Shown here one piece after another: positions 1 through 12,579 of a stretch of 64,000 nucleotides of DNA. The stretch covers positions 36,295 through 100,294 of the forward strand of contig NW_006766932.1 of the NCBI RefSeq assembly GCF_000275845.1, given 5' to 3'. Both the position numbers and the translations under genes were made by a program. Within the stretch, counting starts at the first letter, position 1. Every line of letters begins with the position of its first letter. The DNA comes from Dichomitus squalens LYAD-421 SS1. Its lineage: Eukaryota > Basidiomycota > Agaricomycetes > Polyporales > Polyporaceae. A model generated the notes under the pieces. That model was given only the letters and a program-made list of their open reading frames with translations, made no database searches and was not told the DNA's origin.

Positions 1-402
1 CTGCGGTTGTCCGCCTTGTTGTCCCATGATGGGTGGAGCAGATGGTGGATGGGTTGGGGGAATGATAGGGGATGGGGGAAGCGCGATGAGTAGCGCTACT
101 TCGAGCTCGTCGGTCGGAGTGCCGGGGATGGGGGATCGAGTCGTGGGTGACTCAGCGATGGGGGAGTCAGGGACTGGGATGAACTCGTCCGCAAAGGCGT
201 TCCAGTTGATCCGCGCAGGACGGTGATGACGGTTCGGGCAGGGGTTTTGCTCGCACGGTACCCAGTACCAGAGTCCGTCGTCTAGGTCCTTCCGTCGGTG
301 ACAGTGGTCTTGGTCTTCTGTGTCCCACGCGTGAAGTCTGCCGGTGCAGTCCAGGGTGGGGGAGACAATGTAGCGGCGGCGGGGACACTCTTGTTCAGAG
401 CG
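1..402 (-). mobile_element. LTR retroelement internal region, Gag-like open frame (partial)
   Basis: Directly inside the LTR at 432-1003, the minus strand is open from 402 to the window edge (134 codons, preceded by a TGA at 405-403). The translation is compositionally protein-like, with a Cys/His/Trp-rich stretch (WYWVPCEQNPCPNRHH) followed by a proline-rich acidic segment. No in-frame ATG is visible, so the start is missing, spliced or mutated. Position next to an LTR suggests a Gag-type product; no zinc knuckle, protease or polymerase lies inside the window, so the superfamily is not determined. The element continues beyond base 1. Confidence 0.55.
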
Positions 403-431
403 TCAGCACCGGGGGAGAGATCTCGACCTAA

Positions 432-1003
432 TGTCGCGGCGACTAGGCACGTAGACTCGGGTCGTCGTTCGGCGACGACCTCGTGGGCGAGCGGCAAGGA
501 GCCGAAAGGGGAGAAGAGAGGGTAAGAGGGATAAACGTATCAGAAAACTCGACGGGGCAGAGCGGCGGTCGGCACGAAGGCACGAGACCAACGAAAGCTA
601 GTCTTCACGCAACCAGCGACAGACTAGTCCCAATGACCAAGTTATACATTAGCACTCGAAGGGAAGTACAACGCTATGGTCACTCACCTAGTCCCAATGA
701 CCAAGAGGTCGAGATGGGGACTAGGGAGCGCCTAAGGGGGTCCTTATATACTAGAGGAGCCGCTTAGCAACCAAGGACAAGGCGCGAGAGCGAGGCAGTG
801 AAGATGACAAAGAGAGAACAAAGGGCGAGAAAGAAAAGGCAAGGGCATGGCGATCACGGGAACGTAGCATGCGGCTGTGGGAACGTATCTACAGTGTCCA
901 AATTGGGATGGGCTAGAAAAGGAAATGGTCCGCAAATGGAAGGTGGGCGTCAAAGGGAGGGGAATGGGCGGCAAAAAGGGGTGTCTGTCCAACGTCCGTG
1001 ACA
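432..1003 (-). repeat. Long terminal repeat (572 bp), 5' LTR of a minus-strand element
   Basis: On the minus strand this block begins TGTCACGG and ends CGCGACA, the TG...CA ends of an LTR. It has the same length and an almost continuous match to the solo LTR at 36317-36888 in opposite orientation, including a TATATAAGG box. The five bases outside it at 1004-1008 (CAACT) are not repeated at 427-431. That fits a 5' LTR whose partner lies left of the window rather than a solo LTR. The interior frame at 1-402 supports this. Confidence 0.8.
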
Positions 1004-1904
1004 CAACTGAGGGGATGCAGAAAGCAACTGTCTCCCAGGACTTGTGAAGCAGAATCCTCATGAAGACTTCTTTCTGTGCTTCCCCTCTTCATCGACTTCT
1101 TGCTGATGCAAACATGTCCAATTCCCTGTCTTGATATGTATAACTACGACTACATCAAATACAAGTCTCAGTTTCTCTCTCTCCAAATACTCAGCTGTAG
1201 ACCCAGGTGCACAAGTTACGTTCTAGAAGAAGCAGAGTCAATTCATATCTAAGACAAGTCTTACAGGTTTGCACAACTACATATGCAGGCTCGCGACTTG
1301 AGTTTGAAGAGCGTGCGGACCGGGTTAGCCGATGGCCGGTCCCTGTCATCCCATCCTTGGCCAATCACGATGAGGTTCCCACGATTAATTGACGGGTCCA
1401 TCATTGACGTGACCTATTGACCCTTTGACTTGACGCATCGACCGACCCCGTCACTGACGGGTCAATGACAACACTGCCACTAGGTAGGCGCGGTGGATGA
1501 GGGTGAAGACGGTCGGGGTCGGTTCGCAGTACTTTTGACAGGACCTACACACTAGCAGACTCGGAAGCTATCTTGCATGACGGATGGAAGACACAAGGGG
1601 GGGTGGCGAGAGGACTCGGTGGGCAGGAGAGGCCTTTGGGAGGAGCTATCGACCGTACTTGCATTGGACACGTCAAGCGAAACAGAGAGAACAGAGAGCA
1701 CATCCACTCGCCGGTCCAGACATGACACTCACGACCTGCTTCCATCCCTTTCCCGTGCTGCTCGCACAAATCTCGCTGCCTTCCCGAGCGTAGCTCACTC
1801 TCGGAATAACCGTGACTCGTACGTCAAAGGCCGTATCCGTGATGAGGCTCGGCGTAGCTTATCCTCCCCCCCCTCTCATCAAGGTCGCGTGTCCTCGGAA
1901 CCGC
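1004..1904. other. Gene-poor spacer with a degenerate FtsJ 5' fragment
   Basis: No intact gene is visible. From about 1705 to 1845 on the plus strand, the sequence resembles the start of the intact FtsJ gene (9100-9240), including the shared stretch CGCCGGTCCAGACATGACA around the start codon and CTGCCTTCCCGAGCGT further on. Frames are broken, so this is a relic. The stretch around 1085-1130 weakly resembles the divergent spacer near 8770-8815. The piece around 1380-1480 has several GACGGGTC-like words with no assignable role. Confidence 0.5.
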
Positions 1905-1991
1905 TTTCCATAGGACTACATTCAGAGCGAGGTGCGCACATATACAGGCGGAAGACGAAAACGTAGTTGTCTCAGCAATGCGACTCGCCAT

Positions 1992-4900
1992 TCACACAAC
2001 CTCGGCCTTGATCTTATCCCAGAGGCTGTTGACAAGTCCCGTGAGCGAGCCGTTAACCGCGCCTATAAGATGTAAGACTTACTTTTGGAAGATGAACGTA
2101 ATGAAGTCCGCGGTCTTGCGAGGGTCGAAATCTGTGTCGAGGATGAAAGGCGCACCCACGACGACGCCCTCGATGCGAACCGTGAAAGGCTTCGCCATCG
2201 AACCGCCCGCTCCCACCATACCACGCAAGCTTCCGGAGAGATGGACGACGCGGATGTCGAAAGCGTTGAGGGCATGATCTGCGACCCACTGCCCGATCTT
2301 AAGGGCCTCTTCCCCCACTCGCTGAGCTAGGTCTAGGGCTGCGCGAGCGCCGTCCAGTGCCACCGTCGCAGCGCGCGCCCCCTCGAGCGCGGTCTTCGCG
2401 GCCTGGTAGGCCAGGTATTCGGCACACTTGACCAGGTCGATCAACGCTTGGGTCGCTGCGCGGAAGGCGGCATCGTTGGCGTCTTTGTAGGCCTGCAAAG
2501 CCTCCTTCGCGCCTTGAAGAATGCCCCACTTTACCCCCTCCTTCGTGATCTCGAGCGTATGATTTGCGGCATCGAGAACGCCCTGCGACGTTGTGTCCGC
2601 GACGTCCACAGCTTTCTTCGCCCCATCAAGTATACCTTTGCCGGACTCCTTAGCAGCGTCTAGGGCGACCTGGGCACCCTCGAAGGCAGTCTTCTTGGCG
2701 AGGAAGTTCGCGGATGTCAGCCCCCCTTCTGCGGCCAGAAGAAAACCGTCGGCAATGGTTTTGGAGGCCTCGAGCGCGCCCACAGCAACGTAGAGGCCGC
2801 CGATTGCAGCTTTCTTCCAAAACTCGTACCACGGCGCACGCTCGTAGTCGTGGATAGTGCTATACAAGTCGTTGATCTGGTTCTGCAAGCTCTGCACCTC
2901 CCGCCGTGCTCTTTCGATCGCGTCGTGGGCGGAACCGAACGCGGCATCGAAGTCCTTCTTCGCATAGTCGAGGTCCCTTTGCGCCGCGTCGATAGCGTCG
3001 CTCACCTCTCGCTTAGCGTTGTCGAGAGCATGCTGCGCGCTCTGCAGCGCTCGCGCACGGTCCCGTTGCGCGGCGCTGACGGCGTTCTGCGCGTCGGTCA
3101 TCGCGGCATCGTAGTCTTTCTGTGCGTAACCGATGGCGTTCTGAAGACGTTCGATCTCCTTGTTGTACGCATTGATGACCTTGTTGCATTCGGCCGTGAC
3201 GCTCTTGTTCTTCGCGTCCCAGCTCTTCTTCGCATCTTCAAGATCGGCGAGGGCCTTGTCGACTCCTGCCTTCCATGCGGCTTCCGCTTCGTCGACTTTT
3301 GCCCGCGCAGCGTCAATGCCATCCCTAACGGTTTGCAGAGCCTGTTCGAATTGGCCCATGATGTGGTCGTGGATATACTGGAGGATGTACTGCTCGAAGA
3401 GGGCATCAAACAGGAAGTCGGCATCTGAGAGATCGGTGAAGGAAACGGCTCCAACAAGAGTAGCTTGGAGTCGAAAGAGGAGAAGGTCGGTGAATTTGAG
3501 TTGACTAAAGCACATATGCTTTGAGCGTGCATCGGTGGAGATTGGAGGAATTGCACTCACGTGATCCATTCGAATTTGGGTACGGGTAGAATGTCGACTA
3601 CGATATGAACAGTAGATTCGGCTCCGAACAGAGAGATCACGCCGTCAACAAGCAGATGCTGGTCTGTAGGTCCGATTTCGCACTCGATGACAGCACGAGG
3701 GCCTGTTGGACCACGGACAACGAGGGGCCCAAGCGTGAAGTTGTCAACGCCGCCAGTGAGAGAGATTCTTAGATTCACCGCGTCAACAGCTAGGGTACTG
3801 CGTGAGCATACCGTTCTGGCAACCACCACGAGAGACATACCACATTCGATATCAGCTCGCTTCGCGAATAGAATGACATCTGCACGGAACGAGACGCCTT
3901 GAGGGTAGAATGTGGTGCCGATGGAGAGTCCTGCTGGACAGATATACAACTTGACCTCCTGGAAATCAAGGAAGTCTCGAGGAGGATCAGGTATCTGGAC
4001 GTCGATAATGTCGCTCGCAAGCTTCACAACATCTGTGATGTTCAATGATTGGACTTCAGCATAGAGTAGCTCCTCTGCAGCAGGTGTCAGATGAAACCAG
4101 CGGCGGACATCAATTCTGCGAACGTACTCATAGGGTCCTCATTCACCGAAAGCGCCAGCTGTGCTGCAGTCTCTCCGATCATCAGACCACCCTGCACCAT
4201 GAACCCACTATAGGAAGTATAAGCGATATTGTCGACAGGAAAAAGGTGTGGAGTCATACCTCGGCGTCCCGGTACTCGCGAATTGCGCGAAGATGATCGA
4301 GATAGAAAGCCCCAAGTTCGGTCCAACCTTGACATTTGGGCTGATTCCGAACGGGTTCACCCACCATCCGGACATCTGGCCCGTTGCATCGGCGCCCAAC
4401 AGGTTAGTTCCAAGCGAAAGGGTGAACAGTAAGGGTGCTGGTGAATATGGGACGGGGATATTGAGACCAGCTGAGAGGATCAGTCGTACGGTAGGTTTGG
4501 TTGCGATCGAAAGCGCAAATGGTGTACTTGTGACCCCGTTGCCGAGATTCAGGCGAGTGGGAGCTGGCAGATATACGTCCAATTCGAAGCCCTTGGCTTT
4601 GGACCAGCCAGCGCTGAGGGTGAGGCCCGGTACGGGCCCACGCATGAGCGAGTTAAGAGCGTCAATTTCGCCCAACACCGCGCAGACCTGGACACCTGAT
4701 TGGAGATCAGCGGAGAGCAGTGCTTCCACAATGGTTCCTACCTACCTTGGTGGAAAGAGAATCCGCTCGTGATCATATTGCCCAAGCTCGGGTCATCCTT
4801 CGAAGCGGCAACGAAAACGGCTTGCGTAAGAGCGAGGTCAAACGGCGTTCCCTCGATCTCGGGTACGACCTTGGAAAGCTGCAGAGCCTCGTCCTTCGAC

Positions 4901-7900
4901 GTCAAGGCAGCGAGCACGGTCCATTCGAGAGACTCCTTTGAGTTGTCAGGGGACCTGTACAGATGAACAGCTGCGTCGAAGACCAGAGTGGAGAATGCGA
5001 CTTCGCCTCCAAGGATGAGATCTGTCGTCTTCCCATTCCCCTTGGCCTCGAAGGTGACCTGAAGGAAGGCACGCTTCAGCTCTACGTCTCCGAACTGAAC
5101 AGCGTCGGTAGTGAGGTCGCCACGAATCACGACGTTGTGAGGAGTGATGATGAGACCAGCGTCGAGCGATGTGTAGTCCCCGATGGTCACGCTATCGAGA
5201 CTGATGCCCAATCCGTTGCCAGAGGTGATAGATAGCCTCGCATACCCGATCGTCACGTCGAGATCCGGAAGGGAGAGATTGTCGTGAGAGATCCGTCTGA
5301 AAAGGGTATCGATGGTTTTCACTGTAACATGGTGGATCGATGCGTTCAGCTCGAACGAGCCGCGAGGAGTATAGGACCCTTGGAAAGTCGTAGAGACATC
5401 CTCATACATGAAGTCCGCTGACACGCCGAAGGTGAGGGACTTCCATGGAGACGAGACAGCGAAAGACGTAGAGAAGGAGATGCCCGATAGCTTGAGAGGG
5501 GAACGAGACCGTTAACAACGGCGATTAAGCAATCAGTACGTGTACTCACCACAAGCCCGCTAGCCCCGAGAGGATTTTTCCACGTGTCGATACTGGCTCC
5601 CAGGAAGATCACGCCACCGAACTCCTGCATCTCGTACTCCAAGCTCAGAGGAATGGTAGAGCCTGGTACGTCTAGGTTCATGGTTCCGAACACAGAGAAC
5701 CCGTATTCCAAGGTGGACTGCGGCAATGGGTCGTACTTCAGCGTCCGTATGCCAAAGAGTCTGACGCCGATCTTCGATAGGACGACTCCGTCCAACGGCT
5801 TGAGGGCCAACCCCGCGAAGATACCTTCGAGTGTGAAGCTGTGAAGCGACGGCGGTCGGTCCCATCCACCGCCTGCACCGAGGAAGACGTGGACAGCTAG
5901 GTCAGGCTCATCGACGCCCAGAACCTGTGACAGAACATCGTGCAATGCGCCGCAGGATTCGTCGATGACCAGGTCAGCGTCGAAGTGCCAGCCGATAGCC
6001 TTTGTCGTATCGAACTTGTAGTTCTGGTGGTAGACGCTGATGTTACGGAACGTGATGCTGTCGAAAGCGGTGCCTTCGAGCGCAGATATCACAGACGAGA
6101 GGTGGAAGTCCTCGGTAAGCGTTGCACGCTCGACGGAGACGGGATTGTCGGGAAGAACGACGATATCAGACGGAGCAGGTCCTTCCCACTTCTCGAACTT
6201 GGCGCTCAGGCTCTCGACACCGAATAGGGCAATGTCACCGACAACAACGAAGCCTCTATCCGGGGGCTGCGATGCGGGTCCTGAATCGAAAAGGATGGGT
6301 TCGAGGAGCGATCTCGGAGTTCGAGGCCGAGCAGCAGAACTTGGACCGAGCACCTGGCCCAATCGTCGTTTGGCAGCGAGATTGAGCTCGACGACACGGA
6401 CAGCTTTGACTCGCTCGCCTTCGGTCACATGGGAAAGCAGAGGGCGGGCACCAAAGGCGTGAACGACTTCATCCGCTGTCGGTTCCTCCTCGTCCGAAGG
6501 TGGCTCCGCGATTGCTGGGTTGTTGATTTGAAGATTGCCGACGTCAATGTAGGGGAGATGGCGCTTGGCGGCATTCCAGAGAATCGTCGGCTCTTGATAG
6601 GACGTAGACAGCGGAATGGCCTGACTATTCAACGCTGAGACAGCCCGCTGAACACGGGCAGACTTCAGAGATGCAGACTGGACCGAAGACGCAGTCGCTG
6701 ACACAGTGCTTTCGTGAAGGTAGTCCGTGAGAGCGTCGTCAAGACGTGCCTCGACGCGGAGGGGGATGTAACGGGAGAAGGGATCGAACACTTCGGACGC
6801 GTTAAAGTTGGGTCCCTACGGCAAGTTAGCTCTGAGACACTGCTCGATCCAGAAGCGGGACATACCAACGCGTTTCCCGGCATCGTCCACTGGTATTTCA
6901 GTCCAAAGCTCAGCCACACTGCGGATACAATTAGATCAAGGTCTACGTCTTGATGCACGGGCATACTCACTGTACTTCTCCGTATCTGCCCAGATAGGTA
7001 TCTGCTCTGAGCGTCTGAATCCTGGGCTGTTCAGGTCTCGGCGGGACATGGAGCCCCTGAATAAATTGGTAGTGACAAGGGTACCTGTGCGCGTATTGTC
7101 TTGTGCAACCGAGGCATCCGCCCTAAGGAGAGAGGAGATGGTGTTTTCTGCTCGAATCATGTGGGTATTGCTTTCACCGGTACCAAAGACAAGGTTCTCC
7201 CGAGTCTGAGAGCTCGCTAGATTGACGCTGTCGTCCATACCACCGAAATGGAACGCATTCCGGTGAAGCCACTGATGAAGCCCGTTAGTTGTTGGCTTCG
7301 TGGCGCAAGGCAAGGCATACCTCCGCATCGGCTGGAGAGCCGTTTGAAACATTGGCTGGTCCCCACATCTCCTTCGCAAGCTACGTACCGTCAGTATGAA
7401 ACAATCACGCACGAGAGACTCTCTCACATCTGTTGCGCTCGCCCTCATGACGGTCTGTTGATCCGGGTACGAATTTCTCTGTCCCATTGCCGCAGTGGCC
7501 TTGAAATGAGACATCCTCGCCACAGTCACCTCACCCCCGCGAGGAGGATCACCGATCTTCTGCTGGATTGTACGAGCCACTGAGTCACTTGGCCATGGGC
7601 GCATGAGTTCCGGCCGATTCTGTAGCGTGACCCAGAGTTTGGTGTAGTCGGCGGACGTCATGAACGTGAAATAGAAGTGTAGATAGTGCACTAGATACGG
7701 AGGTTTTCAGGAAATGCGGTCGAAAAGCTCGAACTGTTCTTACCTCCTGTACAGACCAGCCCTGTTTGCTGGGCAGTCTGCAGATCGATCACCTCGTACT
7801 TGTACTTGGGAAGGCTCAACTCAGAGAACGCGGCCTGTGCAGGCCTCAGCTCAGGCGGGGAAACGTGCCACGTGAAGGACTCGCCTGGAAGACTTTCTTC

Positions 7901-8463
7901 AAAACATCGACCGTGAACGCCGATGGGGCCTGTGATGATGGGGTGAAGAACAGGCTGATCTGGTCCGCTGCCGGCTCGATGAAGCGACTGTAGACGTTGA
8001 AGGCAAGCGAAGGTCGGGCTTTGTCGATGACAAGGCAGATCTGGTTCCATCGTCGAAGCTGTTCTTCATCCCAAAGTTCAAAATTAGGATACGACAGTGG
8101 ATCTACAATCATATGGGGATGGATAGCGGTCAGATCTCCTGTGTTGTCCCAGATGTCGAAAAGTCGGGCGGAAGCATTGGCAAGGAGGGTATTGTAGTCT
8201 TGCCTCCGAACTTTGTCGTCGTGGAGTCGCGAAAGCACCGTGTTGGTTTCGATGTAGCACTGGTTGTATGTCTTTCCCAGGGAAAAAAAGCGCTTCCCTG
8301 GAACTATGTTGGCAGGATCTGTTGAGGTTGAGCCAAGAGGTACGGCGCCATAGAGAGAGAGCGTTATCAAAAATCCCGAGCCTGGTTCCCTAGAGTAACG
8401 GGGATCGTCGACCGCGACAGGATGCTCAGAGAGAGGGATGAACAGCTGGTAATTGGTTGACAT
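1992..8463 (-). CDS. Giant multidomain protein, copy 1 (HNH-like motif, beta-rich centre, helical C-terminus); family not recognised
   Basis: Fourteen exons separated by 13 short introns are inferred, by phase-consistent splice sites and by comparison with copy 2; the product is about 1,930 residues. There is no signal peptide, so the protein is probably intracellular. Around residue 330 lies a conserved segment with WLHRN, FHFGG, NLVFGT and SNTHMI. That spacing of His, GG, NL and Asn resembles HNH/His-Me nucleases, but catalysis is unproven. The centre (about residues 430-1440) is beta-strand-rich without a fold I can name. The last ~475 residues are Ala-rich amphipathic helices of the coiled-coil or LEA type, broken by a Trp/aromatic segment (PWYEFWKKAA). 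Exon 1 (8463-7885) ends at a GC donor. The gene is divergent from FtsJ with a 654-base spacer. It ends at TGA 1994-1992 after a last intron that removes the apparent TAA at 2079. Confidence 0.8.
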
Positions 8464-9117
8464 CTCAAGAGGCAGACGGAGAGGAAGACACCGTGTCGTG
8501 GGGTGTCGTAGTCTGGCGTGCACGATCTAAATCATGAGTAGTCATCGATAATGACGGACCGCAAGAAGGCGATGGGAAACAGGTTGAACAAGCACGAAGG
8601 CATGAAGCATGGAAGAAGCAGGGAGCACGCGCACGGCAGGGATTCGGATATTTCCAGCTGGAGAAAAGTCTTTGAGAAGGGGACGCGCGAGGCAAACAAT
8701 CCGTAAATATGTGGCATTTCCGGACAAAAGACATTGAGAGATGACGGGCGGTTGCCTTTTGCGTCCCCAATTCATCGACTTTTCTCCAATCGAAAATATC
8801 TGATTCCCTGCCGTGGCGAGTACAGGACGACGACGCGATGATTATCGGGAACACGAGGGGCATTGTGCATGCAACAGTCCTGGCCTCCTTATCTTGCCGA
8901 GTATCAACTCGGAGTCAGTGTCATAACCATGACGAGCACGTCGGCCAGCGGCATCTGGAAGGAGTGGTTAGGTGGCAAGAAGCACTGGGCGCTTGTATGA
9001 GCGCCTTTGTGCCTGGTTCACCAGCAAGCGCGCAACGCTGACAACTGCAGCCTCGACTTGGACAACCTCACCCACGACGGCAAGCTCAATGTCTCTCATT
9101 CATTCGCCGGTCCAGAC
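8464..9117. promoter_or_regulatory. Divergent intergenic region between giant gene 1 and FtsJ
   Basis: This 654-base spacer lies between two divergent starts and must hold both promoters. It is preserved in reverse in the right arm (about 45492-45962), including a stretch near 8890-8990 matching 45640-45710. No clear TATA box or other named site was found. Confidence 0.5.
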
Positions 9118-10223
9118 ATGACATTTGCGAGTGGTTTTCACCCATCTGCCGTGCGGCTCTCGCACAAGCTCCCGCCGTCTTCCCGAGCGTGGCTCGCACG
9201 CCAGTACCGCGATCCATACGTCAAAGCGCGGCTCTCATACCCCGCCAACTACCGCTCGCGCTCCGCATTCAAGCTTCTCGAGCTCGATCACAGGTGGAAA
9301 TTTCTCAATCACGATGATGTCCGGACGGTCGTCGACCTCGGCGCCGCCCCGGGCGGATGGAGCCAGGTCGTTGCGGGGAAGATGGGCTGGACAGACTCCG
9401 ACTGGGATGTGCGGCTGACCAAGGAAACAGTCGTGAGTGCAAATGGGAAGGGGAAGAGCGTGTTGGACGCGGCTACTGCTGGGTTTGGACTTAAGAGGGG
9501 GAAGAGGGAGGAGCTGAAGAGGAGGGTGGGCGGGAAGATGAGCGACTGGAGTGCCGTCCCGCCCGAAGGTGCAGATGAGCTTGGGGACATCGAAGAGGCG
9601 GACTTCACGAGGCTGCTGGACGAAGAAGACACTGCAGAACCGCCTCGGCAGGTTGGGCGCGGAACGATTGTCGCCGTGGACTTGTTGCGGATGGAGCCCA
9701 TCCCGGGTGTCAAGACGTTGCAGATGAACTTCCTGTCGCCGATGGCGGATGAGTATATCTCTGCGCTCCTGAGGGAGCACCACCCTAGAATTCTCCCCCC
9801 GGACGAGTGGGCACGAGCCCGACACGAGGACGGGAAGGCGGACGTGATACTGTCGGACATGGCTGCGAACTTCACAGGCAGCGCAACGGCGGACATAGAG
9901 GCCAGCATCACGATTTCCGAAGCGGTGTTCGAGTTTGTGTGCCGGCATCTCAGGACGGCAGAGAGCATCGGCCGGAGGAGAGGTGGTGTGCTAGTGTACG
10001 TACTTGCTATCACTTCACCCCTTCCAGCCCCGCTCACGAGAGTTTGTGGCTGATCAGGCTCAAGCACTTTGCGCACCCGAAGGCGGACGAGTTCAGGAAA
10101 GCGGTGCTCTCGCCTAGCTTCCATTCCGTCGCCTTCGACAAGCCCCCAAGTAGTCGTTCCGAGTCTCGGGAAGGATACTGGATTTGCGCGGGATGGAAGG
10201 GCGCGCCGGCGTCTCGGAGGTAA
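9118..10223 (+). CDS. MRM2: FtsJ-like 2'-O-ribose rRNA methyltransferase, probably mitochondrial (MRM2 type)
   Basis: Two exons (9118-9995, 10058-10223) with a 62-base GTACGT...CAG intron give 347 residues. The product is an S-adenosylmethionine-dependent RmsJ/FtsJ fold enzyme. Visible motifs are SRSAFKLLELD (first catalytic Lys), VVDLGAAPGGWSQ (SAM-binding motif I), VILSDMA (catalytic Asp), the spliced LVLKHF (second catalytic Lys) and SREGYW (Glu), a full K-D-K-E set. The N-terminal PSSRAWLARQYRDPYVK resembles mitochondrial 21S rRNA methyltransferase Mrm2. About 75 charged residues are inserted between motif I and IVAVDL. The ATG at 9118 was chosen over an upstream in-frame non-ATG extension because homology begins there. 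Two broken relatives lie at 1705-1845 and 44697-45491. Confidence 0.88.
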
Positions 10224-12491
10224 CACCGGACCGTCCCGATGCACTACAGCGCCACGGGTAGGTCCCACATTGATCCACCGTTCCTTGAGCCAGTATATTC
10301 ATGCACCTGTCTTCCCTAGCCGATTCACAGGCGACCACAGGCCAGAGTGTGGCCGACCGCCCCTCTCTAGCTGCTCATGACACGCGCGAGGATGCGGACG
10401 CTAGCGGAGGGTTGTCCAGTCCTGTGACGATCGTCATCAGCTTCAACATCTAGTCTGATCCTCTGACGCTTGTGAATGCCTTCGTCTCGAGGCTCAATAG
10501 CTGTGGAGTGGTGACCCAATCATCTGCATGCCCGTCAGAAGTTGGGACGGAGTCTTTCGGCGAATTGTGAAGTACACTAGCACTAATCTATACCGCTGGG
10601 CGAACTTCTCAGTCGCTATGCTTGTTTTGAAGATATTGTATCCGGCATCTGCGTAGCGATGATGAGTAGTGGCTTCTGCGCCATGTGTAATAGGGCTCGG
10701 CGACGTTGGTACGAAGTGAGTGCGGAGCGTAGGGTGCGGTGTGTCTACACTGACGTCTATTCACACCAGTAGATAATCGTCACAGTTCGCTTGCAGCCAG
10801 GTGCATCTATCTGCAGTATTTCACACCTCTCCACCAGGGTACCAATACACGTCCGCAAGTATTTATCTTCGGTACGTCGCCGCCTCGCACATTCCAGTGA
10901 TAAGCCTTGCCGCATTCTCCCACGCCTGTCCATCAGACTATCTCGCGATGTTGATTTGCCTTTTCATTGCCAACGTGGGGCATCTGACAGAGAAGGTTAC
11001 AATTTGAATGGGACCCGCTGTCCGCCAGGCTTCCAAGCACAACGGTATCTTTCTACGTGTGCCGCAGTCGTCTTTCGATCATGTGGCGATGGAGTGGAAT
11101 TCGGGATGGCAATCGGGACGTCGTGGCTCACGGCCCAAGATCCGCTACATCGCATCAGTCAGTATCCGGTCGGGATTGCTCTGTGGTGACAGTAGCCCTG
11201 GACTCGAGCGACGCTCCAACCGCGTAATCCTTAGTGGGGGCATAACTCATCCTTCAACAGAGTCTATCGACTCACTAACGCCTCAAAGTTCTCGATCGGA
11301 GATTCAGACGTAGGGCGAGGCCACTCTCGACAAGCCGACGCCGTTCACCTTTCCCATCGTGCCTCGGACCGGTCTTCCAGCTGACCTCGACTTTACCCAT
11401 CAGGTGATCAACCCTACATTCCGACAAAGCTGCAAAGGGTATCAGTCGTACATTACGAGCGCTAGAAGGCTAGCTGAAGAAGCCAAATGGAAGTGTGAAG
11501 ACGACATGGTCCTGGTGGTAAAGTACACGCACCCTCATCGTCATCCATCCCATTCGTCATCCGCCCGCATGCGCCCCCGACATTCAGGTGACGGTGTGCG
11601 CGCGCCGATGCTGCGGACTGTATGTGAAAGACGTCCTTCAACCTACGAGCTTGTACCATCGTGGGATTCAAACACTCCGATGATCTTTCGGTCAGTGGCG
11701 GCGGAATATCGTTATCAATGCGCGTAGTGCTGTTATGCTGACCTATCCCCCTTGCTCGATTGTCATATGCAAGAGGCTGCTTGTACCGGCGAGGCACGTC
11801 GCCTACAATGGGAATGGGAACGACTGTACGGGGTAAAAACCGCCCTGTCACTGTCTCCTATGGCATCTTTCGAAGAACTTCGAAACATACAATTTCTCGG
11901 GAGGAGTCCTCCGCTTTCCCTCGCCCCCATCTCCGCGGATACTCGGAACCGCATAGGAGCGCACATCCGCCACAAATTCAGGATACGTCCGGTGCTGGAA
12001 GCTGGATTGCTCCATCCACGGAACTGCCCTCCCACCGTCCTTGTCTCTCGCAAGGGGGCCATATGTATGGCGCATGCGGACGACGATCGCTCCGGGCCCA
12101 GTCACATGTCCATTGTATGTACCTGCCGAAAGTGTTGACGTGCAGGACAAATTGCCCGACCATCCCTCGACATGACTTCTCTGATCCCCGCTATGCGCTC
12201 TTCCGCATATTACCCCCGTAGTCCAATCTCATGGCCCTCACTTGTCCCGTCTCTGGGCGTTTCCCGGAATGTTCTTTGACGGATAGCCCCACTGCGGCGC
12301 TGATCATGCAGCCGTCTCTTGTCATGCGCGAGAGTGAAGGCGTCAGGGCTCTACATTCTGCCTGCATTTGCGACGATGTGCCTTGGTGCAAAGCGACCAC
12401 GTTCGGACCCGCGCTGGAGATGGGACTGCTCTGACGGAATGTCATCTCATGTCTTCCGCGGCTGTTCTCGGAGCTCTCGTTCTTGCGCGCT
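10224..12491. other. Gene-poor intergenic region
   Basis: Open frames reach only about 130 codons, overlap on both strands and have no recognisable motifs or convincing splice continuations. I see no gene, tRNA or repeat here. The right end merges into the promoter of the hydrophobin at 12580. Confidence 0.5.
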
Positions 12492-12499
12492 ATATAAAG
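12492..12499 (+). promoter_or_regulatory. TATA box of the long-tailed hydrophobin gene
   Basis: TATATAAA lies about 80 bases before the ATG at 12580, followed by a CA-rich leader. Position and sequence are right for a strongly expressed basidiomycete gene. Confidence 0.6.
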
Positions 12500-12579
12500 C
12501 ATCGCAATCCTCACAGTGTCCCCCAGACACATACCAGGTCTCCAGTGCAAGATCGTGCCTCGCTCAGCATCTCTAAACA

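Larger units (their letters stand above)
1905..9420. repeat. Left arm of a ~7 kb inverted duplication
   Basis: This block matches, in reverse complement, the block at about 45246-52532. The match runs from just beyond the stop codon of the giant gene, across the whole gene and the divergent spacer, and into the 5' part of the FtsJ gene. Outside about 1905 the two arms no longer align. Arm coordinates are by eye and good to a few tens of bases. In the best-conserved 225-residue block of the encoded protein I count roughly 14 differences, so the copies are diverged alleles of one ancestral segment and not an assembly mirror. Confidence 0.85.

Noticed and set aside
2079..3569. Treating the C-terminal frame of giant gene 1 as a separate 496-residue gene ending at 2079
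   Set aside because: A GTAAGT donor at this point and a 57-base intron join it to a conserved final exon (LWDKIKAEVV). Upstream, phase-consistent introns link it to the rest, identically in copy 2.
6936..7691. Reading straight through from RRRCG to WLHRN in giant gene 1
   Set aside because: Copy 2 has a stop in the matching intron. The alternative exon (LAKEMWG...SPADAE) between two proper introns is in phase and conserved in both copies.
10791..12221. Overlapping frames of 100-150 codons between FtsJ and the hydrophobin
   Set aside because: They occur on both strands in the same place with no motif, codon bias or splice support; chance frames in GC-rich DNA.
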